A stretch of 52,500 nt of DNA, taken from positions 1 to 52,500 of the forward strand of contig CAUYUJ010017835.1 in assembly GCA_963575745.1 (NCBI GenBank). Reading direction: 5' to 3'. The stretch is from Prorocentrum cordatum. Its lineage: Eukaryota; Sar; Dinophyceae; Prorocentrales; Prorocentraceae. How positions within the stretch are numbered: position 1 is the first letter of the stretch; every line of letters starts with the position of its first letter. Both the position numbers and the translations under genes were made by a program. Below are positions 33,643 to 44,036 of this stretch, one piece after another. Under the pieces are notes generated by a model. The model was not told where the DNA came from and made no database searches. It was given only the letters and a program-made list of their open reading frames with translations.

Positions 33643-35162
33643 TTAGTCCATTTGTACGCGTGGCCTGAAGGGCCAAAGACATGAATGAGGAGCATTCCCA
33701 AAATCCTCTTGCACCATGCCCATCCATCCTCGCTCGGAGAGAATGGCTTTCACCAGTCGTCCACCACAGAACGCGCTGTATTTTGCCTGGGGTAAGTCCA
33801 ATGGATCCAGCATGGATCCTGGAGTGGCGCCAGGCTCTTCGGCATCTGGGTACTGAGCAGGGTTCACGCTGCCCTCCTCGTAGGGATGCCATACCTGGGC
33901 GCCTAGATGCTTGAGAAGTGTCCAGCCGTCAGGGTGATCAGAAGGTGTTGCCACCGTCTGGGGATTCGAGCCGACCCCCCCGAAAAAACCGCCACGGTTT
34001 GTCATCCACGTGATGAGCTCTCGGGTGAATGAATGTCTTGGGTTGGTTCAGGTCGTGAAATTCCCGCATATCGGTGACGAGATGGTCCTCAACAATGTGG
34101 CCGATATGTCCTGCCACGTCGGACGTCCTGGCCATGGCAGGAGGCCGCGCTGGTAGCGTGACTTGCTCTCGGTCGAGGGGGTATGCACGACTCGGAGTAG
34201 GCAGTCCCTCGGCATAGATGCCTGGCGGCATGTAGTAGCCGTCCTTGTACAGCTCTATCGTCTCGTTGACCGTAGCCTGCGACCACTGTCCAAGCATAGC
34301 ACATCCCACCTTTGACCAATCATTATGTAGCATCTTCCACTCTACATCCAGCACGTGAGTGGCGAGGTCCATCGGAGGACACTTGCGATGTCCACCAGGA
34401 ATTGTTGCGTTCAGATGGTCCGGCCACTTGCGGGTAGCATCCTGGACAGCGGTATTTCGTGTGAGCAAGCTTGACATCATACACATGGCTTTCATCATCC
34501 AAATCCATGGGGTAGCCGTCACCGTGTTGTACTCACAGTAGGCGTCGCCGCCGACAAGCCCCATTCGGTTGCCGATCACCCCAGTCACGTCCAGCGACGC
34601 GGCGCGGGTGGTCTCGACGAGGGCGGCGTCGTCTGGCACGCGCAAGTGGTACTCGGCGCCGTTGTCCAGGCGGCGCTGGTGAAGGAAGTGGCATCCTTCA
34701 CCTTCCCCGCGATGGCGGCCTGTTTGACCATGGAACGCAGGTCCCACACGATCATTATCATCAGCCTCGGGATCGCGGCGGGCGTCGCCGCCGACGGCCC
34801 AGCCCTCGAGGTGGAGAGGCGGGACCTGGTGCATCTCTGGAAGGGGGAAGTCGGGGGCGGAACCGATCCCCTGGACGTTAGTGTCGCGCGGCGCAGGCAA
34901 GATGCTGGCAAGCGTAGTTGCTCGAGTCGGGAAACAGCTGCGGGAACAACGTGATCGCATCACGAGAGTCCTAGATCTGTCGGGACCAGGGGGCGACGAC
35001 GAGGAATGACCAGAGCGTCTACCATGTGGCGAACGAGCCCGCGCGCGAGTTTGGCGCGAGGTGCCAGCCGCGGCAGGGACACCGATATGGTACATGCACG
35101 CATGTTGTGGCCCCACGCACTGTTGTCCGCATCGTGTGCCTGGCGCGCCCCAATGTTCACGA
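33643..35162 (-). pseudogene. Unrecognised coding remnants between RNase H and the accessory region
   Basis: A long frame (452 codons, to 33938) begins inside the RNase H region and becomes protein-like only toward its end (WKMLHNDWSKVGCAMLGQW; YKDGYYMPPGIYAEGLPTP). A further frame (33643-34005) continues it, with WTLLKHLGAQVWHPYEEGS and the PQTVATPSD and EPGATPG motif forms. Motif copies at 34541, 34781 and 33944 interrupt the stretch. I recognise no family. It is the first segment after pol and could be the N-terminal portion of the accessory protein. Confidence 0.3.
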
Positions 35163-36587
35163 TCAGTCAATATTTGCTCGCAACCCTCCTCGCATCCATC
35201 GCCGAGGGTTCTTCGGAGCGCACTGCATGGGGGCGATGGGGAAAATGAGCGATAGTTCCAATAATGCCCTCCAGCGATCTGGTTTCTTAGGTTCAAAATG
35301 TTTAGCCATCATGGCTGCAATCTGTTCTTTAGTACCTACATACTTAAGCTCGACATGTTCACATTGGCATATCTCGCATATCAAATCCAAATTAATACGA
35401 TGAGTGCGATGAAGATGACGAAGTGCTGGTGCACGTCCCATTTTGACAATCTTGATCACGGCCTGGTTGTCTTCCAGGACGATCGGATGCACTTTCGGAG
35501 AGCTGCTCGCCTGAGCAGGCTCTGTGTCCACGTGTAGCACAGTACCTTCGTGGGAAATCGCACGCCTCTGTGGAGTCGTGCGCATATCCGACTGCAGCGG
35601 GAGCTGCCTCCGGCTAGGAGAAGATCCCCTTGTATGGGGACGCCTTGCGAGGCGATGTCAGGCAGCCTAGGCAGTTGGTCTTCTCCTTGCAGGTGCTGGC
35701 AACCTCCACACCACGGCCCCCCAGAAGGAAAGCAGTGGAAGTCCCTCGAGTCGTAGTGCAGAGTCAAGAACAATGATCTCGGACTCTGTGGAAGAGTGCC
35801 AAAACACCGTCTGTTTCTTTCACACGGCACTGACGGGGAAGAGCGTATTCGGTCCAACGAGCGCCGCGAAGACGCCAGTCGTGGACTTAGAGGAAGTAAT
35901 GCAGTCGGCAAATGAGGCATCGGCGAAGCGCATGATGGACAATTGGTCCTGAGTGTCACCGATCCACCCATGTAGACAATGGGTAAGAGTCGTCTTGAGG
36001 TAGCAGATAAGCGCATGAAGGCGTTTGTCACACGTAATATTCCATTTGGTGAACTCTCTGGCTAACATGCACACTGGGTGCAAAATATCGAAACGACAAC
36101 ATCGTGCCACATAGAGAATCTTCATCAATACACTCGCCGTGTCCTGGCCGAGAATGCCCTCGTCAGAGTAATCAGACTCGGTAAAAGATGTGTCCTCGAT
36201 GCCAGGAGTCTCTGCGACGGGTAGGTCATCATAAGTGCCTGTCGTGGATTGCGACGTATCAGTGGGTCTTTCGACCGACCCAGCTCGGCTGGATGATCGC
36301 GACCGAGCGTTAAGCACGCCAGTAGGTCTCGCGACCGACCCAAAGGAACTAGGCGAGTTGGATCGCGAAGCTCTCGGGGAGTCTGACCGATTTCGGCGCG
36401 AGCCTGGCGCTTGGGTACGCTTGGAGGCGCACTCAAGGTAGCGTTCTATACATGGGTCGGTGAAGCCGAGCATATCATGTCGTATACCACGAACTAGTTT
36501 AGCTGCATGGTAGTCTTTTTCGCTGTGGGTGGGCAACATTGGGCGAATCGTAGCCATTCGCTTGTCGAAGACGTTCTGGGGGACGTC
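35163..36587 (-). pseudogene. Ty1/copia RNase H and connection region
   Basis: Degrades the RNA strand of the RNA-DNA hybrid during copying. The connection shows LMKILYVARCCRFDILHPVC, then CDKRLHALICYL. The RNase H part starts at FADASFADCITSSKSTTG, and after a stop and a frame change continues with LEDNQAVIKIV, HRTHRINLDL and ELKYVGTKEQIAAMM, all normal copia positions. Breaks are a TGA at 35820-35822 inside PVSAV/KKQT and a shift between the frames ending at 35456 and 35163. Upstream it is continuous with the RT across a TAG at 36588. Confidence 0.75.
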
Positions 36588-37703
36588 CTAAACCTGTTGT
36601 CCACAGCCAAGGTACTGAGAGTACGGAGTGGGCGGATCTAGCTCAATTCCGCTTTTGCGGACCAGATCCCAGCCGGCATGGAGATTGGTGGCGGGTCCTG
36701 CAAGTTTGAAGTCGTCCACGTATACTGCAAGTATCAAGCCCAGTCTCTTGTGTCTCCACACACATTCCCAACCTGGGATGGGCTCGAATCCAACGTTTGC
36801 CAGGCACGTGCGACACTTGCGTTCCCAGAACACGCCTGCCAAAGGGTGTCCGTAAAGTGCCAAGCGCAGTCGGCACGCGGGATTCTTGCACTTAGCCCGG
36901 GACGCGGGCTGTCGCCACTTGGGTAGAGCAATCCAAGTATCGACCGGGCCAATCCGACCGTCTCCGTAGAATAAGGCCTGAGCGCATGCGCATGGCGCAT
37001 CACTCTGCTCGCCTCCATAGTTTGGCAGCAATGCGGTGGCGTCACAAAGCTTAGAAGCCTCAATGTTTGACGCGCTAGACGCCGCATCGGCGAGGATGGC
37101 GGCCAAGCCAGTCTCGTCTTTGCCAGTTTTGCCCTGAACCACCACGCGGCCCTTGAACTGACGCAGTGCCGGAGGAAGTTCCTCATGTTTCACAGAGGAC
37201 AGCTCTAAAATGTTGAAGAAGTGATTCTTCTTCCCTGCACGAACCGCCCCGGACTCAACATCCTCTTTTTCAGCAACAGTTTCTGTCATCCATGTTTGCT
37301 TCTTCTCATGTCGTTCGCATTCCTTGCGTAGGGCCTCTTGTGCTCGTGGCTCAGCAACAACCTCGCGTTTGTTCAGATTTCGGGTACCAGAGGCCGGGCG
37401 TGCCCATGCTGACGCAGGGAATTTCTCTCTGTGTGCCCGTGAGAAGTCGGATCCACGTGGCATAGTAGGTATCGCTACCGACAGGGTGAACTTGCGGATA
37501 TATTTCTTCTGTTGTCCTCGGGACAAAATCTTCCAGTGTTTGGGAAGGATGTGGTCTGGGCGCGCAGTAGCCTGTACGCGTGTCCCACGCCCGCGGACCA
37601 CCATTTTGCCGTCTGGCAACAACTTGGGGAGCTCGTAGCACCGAACTAGGCCGGTCCATGGCTCACTAAGTTCTCGATGGTCTGCGGCGCTAACACCGCC
37701 CAA
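36588..37703 (-). pseudogene. Ty1/copia reverse transcriptase
   Basis: The frame holds 371 codons. Copia RT landmarks are the KGRVVVQG strand, the motif A region QSDAPCACAQAL, the LRLALYGHPLAGVFWERKC stretch, and the YVDD box at residues 328-331 (codons 36711-36722). The frame ends at a TAG (36588-36590); the next codons read DVPQNVFDK in the same frame and lead into the RNase H connection, so the TAG interrupts a once continuous reading. The first ~15 residues are likely out of frame; upstream coding is in the frame ending at 37646. Confidence 0.8.
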
Positions 37704-38269
37704 ACGTCTCGAAATACACTCTCGCCCTCGAAGGTAGAAGTCTTCTCGAAGTCCCGTGTGACATCGAGCTGATCGACGGGAACAGGAATGTTCATCACGT
37801 CATCAGTTGGTCGGAAAAGTTTCTTTCGCGGGGTGCGGACATGCCGGATGACGCAGTATCCACGCTGCCCCAAGTGATCCGGCTCTGGCGCTGATGCAGC
37901 GACATCGGGGGCCGATGGATGGGCAGCAGCAGGACTATCGCCCGGCGGTATCATAGAGGGATCATCCCACTCTGTCGGCTAGGCAAGCGGTAGGTCAGGC
38001 AGAGGTTTGTCGCCCAAGGGACGAGAAATAGATGCCTTGACCTCGTCGCGTGCCTCTGGGTTGTGGTGTCGCAGGGCACCTTCCTTCACAGGGTATGTGA
38101 ACTTACCGTCCGGGATGATAATGTCCTTGACCCTGCGTGCGCGACGCAGGTCGCCGTCCGGGTGTTTGGCGCATGTAGCCGCGTCCAATACGAGATAATC
38201 ACCAGACCAACGCCCACCTGAGTGTAAATGGTAACCCATTCGTCGATCTCGGGATTGAGGCATTTCCAA
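37646..38269 (-). pseudogene. Integrase-RT linker of the copia polyprotein
   Basis: Two frames in the same phase, 37979-38269 and 37646-37954, are separated by a short stop-containing gap. Text such as RRARRVKDIIIPDGKFTYPV, and then GYCVIRHVRTPRKKLFRP, is typical of the basic, poorly conserved C-terminal region of copia integrases and the lead into the RT. A Pro/Ala-rich linker lies at 37870-37954. Confidence 0.5.
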
Positions 38270-38960
38270 AAGATTCGAACGCGGAATGGTATGCAGTGCC
38301 CGGGGGAACTTTCACCATATCGATTTTCATGTGCTGTCTTGTCTGCGTGCTCATCGCTGAGGGCGGACGCGCCCGTGGATGCGTGCGCAAAGTTACGTCC
38401 ACGGCAAAGAAGGCCTGCATGGCCTCCTTCCTCCATTCATGTCCCAGCCCGGACATATGTAACACAGCTCTGGTACCCAGGATGACGATCTTGACAATAC
38501 GTTCTATCGGTCCATTCGTCTGTGGACGATGAAAAGTAATAGTGTCATGTCGCCATCCCAGCTTGCGGCGTGCTTTCAGAAGTTCTCCTGAGTCATCTGT
38601 ATAGATATGCTTCACTTCATCGTTTGCGGCGATGAATTGCTGAAAGGATGCCTTCGTTGTAGCTGCGCATTTGTGCATGGTTGGATATGCCATGATGGTG
38701 CCGGCGTATCTGTCGAGGACGACAAGTGCATGCTTGTCGCCACGTTTATCAGCGGCATCGTCCTCGGCTAAGACGACGCGGTCGGCAGTTAGCGCCTCCC
38801 CGAACTTCTTCGGGACAAAAACCTCGCAGGCAGTGTCCTCGTCCGCGGGGGCTGCCGGTGGATGTGGTTTGCGCTGTCGTCTGCACGGGGCTTTCTGCGC
38901 CACGGTGCGAGAGCAGACCTCACAGTCTGGGCGTTTCGGACCGCGGGTCATGCAGCGCAC
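38199..38960 (-). pseudogene. Ty1/copia integrase core
   Basis: Inserts the cDNA copy into the genome. A CEVC zinc pair (residues 13 and 16) precedes the core. The likely catalytic acids are Asp60 in EALTADRVVL, Asp122 in IYTDDSGE and Glu153 in NGPIERIVK. The LVVLDRYAGTIMAYP strand between them is normal for the rve fold. The frame is open for 253 codons, but the preceding protease region is in another frame (38948-39855), so a frameshift lies near 38950. Confidence 0.75.
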
Positions 38961-39855
38961 AGGGTCGATGGGCTTCTTCTGTCAGTTCGGAAGAACGCGG
39001 TCACCATTGGAGCGTGCCTCAGCAGGCGTCGCCACCGGCAGATCCTTGATGGATGTCGACGCAGTGTCGATCGGATCTGCTTGAACCGCGCCCGGGGCAT
39101 CCCCGCAGGTCTTCGCGGCCCCCCCCCGCATGTGTTAGGGGAACACTGCTGCTGGGACGTGAACGAGTCGCAGCACGAAACTTCGACTTGTCTCTTGGGG
39201 CAGCTTTCGCGGTGGAGCCGTGGTTCAGAGGTTGGCGGTGACTGCGCTGTGTCCTTGCAGCGCCAGCATGGTGCTGAGGAGGCGCACAATCGTGGCGGTT
39301 GTATCTTGGCAAGATCGTCGAGGCGTAGTTCTGGAACTCGGCTGTCGACGGGAACTTTGTACCATTGGCCCCCCGGTTCCTGGAGCATGTAGCCCAGATC
39401 GGGGTCCCAAAGTTGCCGACAGCCATCAAATTCAATGAACTGCACCACTGAGAATAACGATGGACAATCTGGCAGGGCAAGAGCTGAACTCCGTAAGCCT
39501 ACCTCTGGTAGTTGGATGTCGTAGTGCTCATTGACAGTGCGATCATTGTTGGCCGTCTCCAGAATGTGTTCCTCGCGGATAGATATGCGATCAGATTCCG
39601 CCTGCGTAAGCTCGTTCTTATCCTGAATACGGTGCGCAGATCCACTGTCGAGAACCCAGGAACGCGTCAGGGCGGCTGTTGATCGCGGAGGGTCGAGAGT
39701 GTCGCCACCGACTCCCGGTTCGTCTCGGATGACTCTGCGGTGGAGTCGTCAGAACCTGTAATCGCAGTGGGCGTTGCCACCGACACGGTATCGTGTCGGT
39801 AGTCCTGTAGGTCTTTATACCATAACTTGGCCTCCCGTTGACAACATTGTAGAGC
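38948..39855 (-). pseudogene. Copia aspartic protease and pre-integrase region
   Basis: SWVLDSGSAHRI gives the D-S-G active site of a retroviral-type aspartic protease; the Asp codon is 39647-39649. The frame then stays open through RISIREEHILETANNDR, GCRQLWDPDLGYMLQ and a Cys-rich stretch towards the integrase zinc region. Upstream of the active site the better reading (DKWIDKPSEGDIVKIPDP) is in another frame, so a frameshift lies near 39670. Motif copies at 39025, 39698 and 39770 flank the protease. Confidence 0.65.
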
Positions 39856-39856
39856 C

Positions 39857-40825
39857 TCAGCACTTTGTTTCCGCCACCACTGCGGTAGCGGATCTGGTAT
39901 CTTGACAATGTCGCCTTCGCTCGGCTTGTCGATCCACTTGTCGAGAGTGGCCTTGCCAGAAACGATGTACGGGAACTATTCCACATTGTGTGTGTGTCGA
40001 AACGTATCCGACGTCGTGGTTTGGTAGATACCTTCTTGGCCTTGTGTACGGCCATACAGGTCTTGTCACGTATGACGTAACTACGGTCGCAGCGGCGTGG
40101 GCGGCGATTAATAGCAGGAGAGAGTGCTCGAAACCTAGGGGGGGCACGGGATGAACTGCGGCACATGGAACGGCGGTCACGTCCTCTGTCACTGCCAGAT
40201 GATCTGTCGCGGCCACGTGGGCTGCCACGTCCTCCGCCACGTCCGTCTCTTCCTCGGGAAGATGATCGTGATGATCTATCGTATCGACCTCTCGACTGAC
40301 TGCGGGAGTCGGTAAATTTCCTGGAGGGTGATCGAGAGCGGTCGCGTTGGCGTTTGTGGTCACGTCGATTGCATGGGCCCCCGCATTCCGAACCCCCCCG
40401 CGTTGTGGAGAGCGTCTGCTTCCTGACCCGCGGGATGGCGAACGGCCACGGCTGTCCTGACTGGAAGTTCGTGGGCGGCTGGGGCCCCTATCAAGTGTCT
40501 TCGTACTAGCTGCGAGGTGGGCAGATTTGCACTTGTCACCTTTGTGACACTTGTTCTGTACGAAGTAACTACACGGCGCCGCGCGCGGGAAGTTGCATTT
40601 ATCACCGCGTGCGCAGGAACTGCGCTTAGCGAGTTCAAAGCAGAACGGCTTCGATCCTTGCTTTTTCGAACTCGCAGGGGCCGACGCGCTTCGGCGAGCG
40701 TCGCCGCCGGCGTTAGATGGGCGGGGAGATCTGCCGTTTCTCCCACCCCTGGAGTAGGTACGCAAAGCCTTGCAACGGTCCCCGTTCCGACAGTTGCCTT
40801 TGTTCCAGGCTGCGCAGATGTTCAC
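39857..40825 (-). pseudogene. Gag nucleocapsid-like part with three CCCH-type zinc fingers
   Basis: Near the start three fingers of spacing C-x7/8-C-x5-C-x3-(H/R) can be read: CAAWNKGNC..C, CFELAKRSSC..C, and CSYFVQNKC..C-KSA-H. Only the third keeps the final His; in the first two it is Arg (CGT and CGC, one A-to-G step from His codons). Most copia gags carry a CCHC knuckle, so CCCH fingers are unusual. An Arg/Ser-rich stretch follows (RPRTSSQDSRGRSPSRGSGS), typical of RNA-binding proteins. From about residue 130 on the frame is doubtful; a better reading towards the protease lies in another frame. Confidence 0.6.
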
Positions 40826-40840
40826 CTGGGAACGGTTCTC

Positions 40841-41917
40841 CTACTCGTACCGTAGCTTGTCTTGATTATTCTCGAGTTGTTTCATCTCCAGAGCGTCGAG
40901 AACACGTTGGCGAAGCCATTCATAGGTACGATGTGGGCCGCTTATCTTCATTCGTTGATACTCGTACATGTCCTGCCTCATCCAAGTATGTCGGCGAATC
41001 TGCGCGCGAAACATAGCTAAAATCTTGGGGTCGGGTGCCTCTCGGCAGTCCAACAATAAAGCGTCCCAGTCTGTAATAAATCAATGCAAATCTTCGTCTC
41101 TCATCCTAAATTCTTTGAGGTGGTCAAAATCGTGTAGGTCGTCATCAACCTCGGTCACTTTCTAGGACTGTAGGATGTGCCAGTATATCTGGCGTCCCTT
41201 CAGCATTCGTCCAGCTTTGTGTTTCCTGGTTTCGATGAGCCCGATCTGGAAGTGCAGGTCAGAGGATAAGATGTCGCTGAGAGCAGTGGCGAGTTTGTAA
41301 CCGATGCTCTCGAAGTCACCGCTGTCTTGCAAATCATCAAAGGTACACTCGGGCTGTTCAGCCACGCGTAGGAAGGCGCATGCTTTGGAGGGGCGCTCTG
41401 AAGCGCCCCCAAAGTTCTTCCGTACCTTTTGCTGCCACTCGAGCAGCTGTGTGATTTTGGGCAATACAGGGGCTCTGACGGTGTCTGACTCCTTGATAGG
41501 AGTAGTAGTGTTGACCGAAACCGCAGACAGCAACTGTGAGGGCATCGGTACACCGTCGGTGGTTGGTTCTGCGCGCACTGGAGACAATTGACGTGTCTGT
41601 GCAGAAGCTGCCACGGAGGCTGCTCCTGGCGACGTACGTCTTGGTTGTCCTGCAGAACCGTGCGGCGCTTCAGCGGACGCTGCCGTCGGCCTGGGGGGGC
41701 CTGGCGAAGGCTGAAGGTGAAGTGTAGTGTCGTTGGTGTGGTCAATCCGTAGATTTGTCAAGTTCGTCATGTCCTCGTGTATGTGATCCACCTTTTGGCG
41801 TACAAATCGTAAACCGTGCTTGGGCAATGTGATCTCATCGTCGGTGTCCCAAGAGCGTTGGGAATACCGATCGAGGCGTTGCTCGTAGGCTCGGAGACGG
41901 GCGTCTTGTGCCTCCAT
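40841..41917 (-). pseudogene. Copia-type gag core
   Basis: The frame ending at 41162 contains LPKITQLLEWQQKVRKNFGG, CTFDDLQDSGDFESIGYK and HKAGRMLKGRQIYWHILQS. It continues in the same frame across a TAG (41162-41164) and a TGA (41081-41083) into FITDWDALLLDCREAPDPKI and TYEWLRQRVLDALEMKQLEN. It then crosses a TAG at 40841-40843 into the zinc-finger part. This length and helical character fit a capsid-like gag. Three stops with no frame loss are notable. The N-terminal ~90 residues form a coiled coil. Confidence 0.55.
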
Positions 41918-43306
41918 TTCACTTTCCAGACGTGCGAGACACTCCTCAACACGTACTTTTGTTCAGCATCTCTGTCCCGAAGGGCCTGGGAGAGCTCAGA
42001 CTGCGCGTGGTCCGCCGCCGTCTTAACTTCCTGCAACCTGTCAGTGATGTGGGCGAAATCGTAAACCGTGGGAGGAGATCCCAGCTGGCCAGTCTGGGCC
42101 CCTCCGACACGCAACCTGCCACACCAAGTAAACGCTGCTCGATCACAGAGATCCGGTTAGCGAAGGGCTGCACGACAGCGTCGGTCGCATCAAGCCGTTG
42201 AGCGATGACTCTCTCAGTATTTTGCAACATGCCGATCAGGGTCGACGAGTTGGTACTTGCTTCAGCACGAAGCGTAGCCGTAGAGCGGTCCATGTTTGAT
42301 CGAAGATCATTGATTTGGCAGTAGACGTCGCCGAGGTCGCGTGCCTCGGATGGAGGCGGTCGGTTTCGGAGCTGATCATGGATCTCATCGTGCAGGATCC
42401 TGACCGCAGAAACGCCTGCGTCGCGGACGACCACAAGCTGTTGCTCCATCTGCACAAGGTAGTTGCGCAGGTGCTCGACCGTATCAGACCGCTCACCTGA
42501 GTACGACATCTCGCGGTCAACCTGAAACTGCACTTCTCCTAAGACACGACGATTTTCAGCAATCCTGGAATATATGATCGCTAAGGCGCCGTCGAAGTCT
42601 TGGCGTCGAGCAGCAGTGCGCGCAGCATTCGTCTGAACGCTCTGCGCCAGTCCAGAGTATTGCCTGGGCACGAAGGTTTCAACCTGGTCTCGCAGCTCAG
42701 CAAGGTCACCTGCAGCGGACGTGGCCGCCGGCAGGTCGTCCGAGAGGAAGAGGTGAGGAGCGTCTGCGCCTTGGTGCACCCTCTCGCGAGGAGTGCGTGG
42801 CCTCTGGGAGGCCGCACGCGGGCTCGACCTAGTCTCGTCGTAGGGGCCTGCGGCCTCGCGACGGTTACGCGTGGACGAGCTGCGGCCAGGGCCGTGTGCG
42901 TGGTGTCTGACGGGGTGATGATACCTTGGGATGCTGCGTCTGCGGCTGCGCCGCCACTGGTCTACCGAGCCCCTCGAAGGCGGCCACGTGTGCCGACGCT
43001 GGGGCAGTGGCAGGGCTGGCTGGGCCAGCGCTGTTGGTCCAACGGCAGTTAGCGCGGAAGCGCCCTGGAGTATCGGGACCAGTGGGGCTTGCGCCCGACG
43101 CAGTAGTGATTGCTCCCGACGTAAGAAGATGGAGGGTCGAAGGTAGGCGTGTGGAATCCTCCAATACCTGTTCCTACTCTTTCTCCTGTCCCCCCGTGGG
43201 CGGCGTGGCGGCGAAGTTCAGCAGCTAGTCGCGCCTCGGGTCCGTCGGAGCTGTGGGGGGGTATCTGGAACACCCACACGGTCACCTCCAAGGCTCTCCA
43301 ATTCAT
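41767..43306 (-). pseudogene. N-terminal coiled-coil region of the gag-like protein
   Basis: A plausible start is the ATG at 43306 (MNWRALEVTVWVFQIPPH), about 160 bases after the LTR-like repeat. Pro/Ala/Thr-rich linker follows. From about 42780 come long charged helices (LAELRDQVETFVPRQ; VEHLRNYLVQMEQQLVVV; ITDRLQEVKTAADHAQSELS; ESEMEAQDARLRAYEQRLDR). The coiled-coil text passes through at least three frames, with shifts near 42870, 42105 and 41950, so it is broken. No enzyme motif is present. Coiled-coil gag N-termini help assembly in other retroelements. Confidence 0.45.
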
Positions 43307-43464
43307 CGCCGAACCGTCGCGCCGTCGGAAAGCTCGGACGCGAAACCTCGAAGGATCCCTTACGGCGCATGCGCCGTCGGGGCTCCATCGGGGCTGCGAA
43401 CGAGATCGCGACGCAGGGTTCGGTGAATGGTGCGCTAGAAGGGATGATGACCTGTGTGTGGGGT

Positions 43465-43636
43465 TAGAGTACAAAGGTACAGAAACCCTGATCCGTAGGT
43501 AGAGGAAGGAGGGAAAGACGGGGATCTGTTCCTCCTGTGCGATCAACAATCTGATCAATGCCAATACCTGAGCCCAAACGGCCAGGAGACATGTGAATAA
43601 GGAGTATGAATGAGGGTATTACAGTGGTCCATTTCA
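43465..43636 (-). repeat. Candidate 5' LTR, 172 bp
   Basis: Partner of 26037-26208 in the same orientation, 172 bases, with most positions identical. Its start has TAGAG where the partner has TGAAG. The first plausible gag Met lies at 43306, so a leader of about 160 bases would separate LTR and gag. The bases just inside do not match a tRNA-Met primer-binding site I would recognise. Confidence 0.55.
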
Positions 43637-44036
43637 CAACCTATCCCCATAATTGGGGATCCTTAATCGATTGTCTGTCTCTAACGGCGAAGCCGCAGGA
43701 CGCGAGTCCGCTTCATCTTCTTCCAGCCCGTTGGCTGCATCGATATCGGCACCGGTTGTGGCGGGCCGATTCACGGGAAATGTCACCTGTAACGCAACAT
43801 ATAAGCCGATTTCTTGTAAGGCAATGAATATACAGCTGGTTCATGTTGCTTTTCGTATGCTTTCGTCAAATAACGTTTTGCCCAGGTAGTCACGTCCTCT
43901 TTGAAATACTGAGCCTGATACGTTTTGATCGCAAGCGATACGGAGGTGCCGCACGCCGTCAAAGTCATAGCGCGCTGGCTACGGCCTAAATTGCGCAAGA
44001 GAGGGGGCAGGAGGGATAACGAACGAAAGGAATGCT
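43637..44036. other. Flank between the LTR-like repeat and the dispersed satellite copies
   Basis: No recognised gene. A minus-strand frame 44103-43783 ends in protein-like text (IKTYQAQYFKEDVTTWAKRY), but its first half is read from satellite-related DNA. It may be a remnant of another retroelement or chance. Confidence 0.4.

Larger units (their letters stand above)
26581..40708 (+). repeat. Dispersed short motif GGYGTYGCCRCC, 13+ copies on one strand
   Basis: Exact copies start at 26581, 28175, 30175, 32352, 33304, 33944, 34541, 34781, 39025 and 39770. Copies with one mismatch start at 29341, 39698 and 40697; weaker ones are near 28580 and 30040. Many are preceded by CAGC(A/G) and followed by GGC. 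None was seen on the opposite strand, nor in the satellite, the 18.7-23.7 kb element or the right end. On the coding strand most copies read P-V-A-T-P-A in linkers, some read G-G-D in another frame, and the one at 26581 is not in an evident ORF. Confidence 0.7.
26037..43636 (-). mobile_element. Large Ty1/copia-type retroelement region, ~17.6 kb, with LTR-like ends
   Basis: On the minus strand the order is LTR-like repeat (43465-43636), about 160 bases of leader, gag-like coiled coil, gag core, CCCH zinc fingers, protease (VLDSGS), integrase, RT (YVDD), RNase H, then ~8 kb of further coding remnants including a Tpt1/KptA-like domain and a zinc ribbon, then the second LTR-like repeat (26037-26208). 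PR-IN-RT-RH is the Ty1/copia order. Frameshifts and in-frame stops make this copy defective. The size is far above the 5-10 kb usual for copia. The downstream part could be element cargo, a second nested element, or host genes; the shared orientation and a shared 12-nt motif favour a single unit. Confidence 0.6.

Noticed and set aside
26032-43641. Target-site duplication and tRNA primer site for the large copia region
   Set aside because: The 5-bp flanks (GGGGT on the left, CAACC on the right) differ, and the bases inside the 5' repeat do not match a tRNA 3' end I know.
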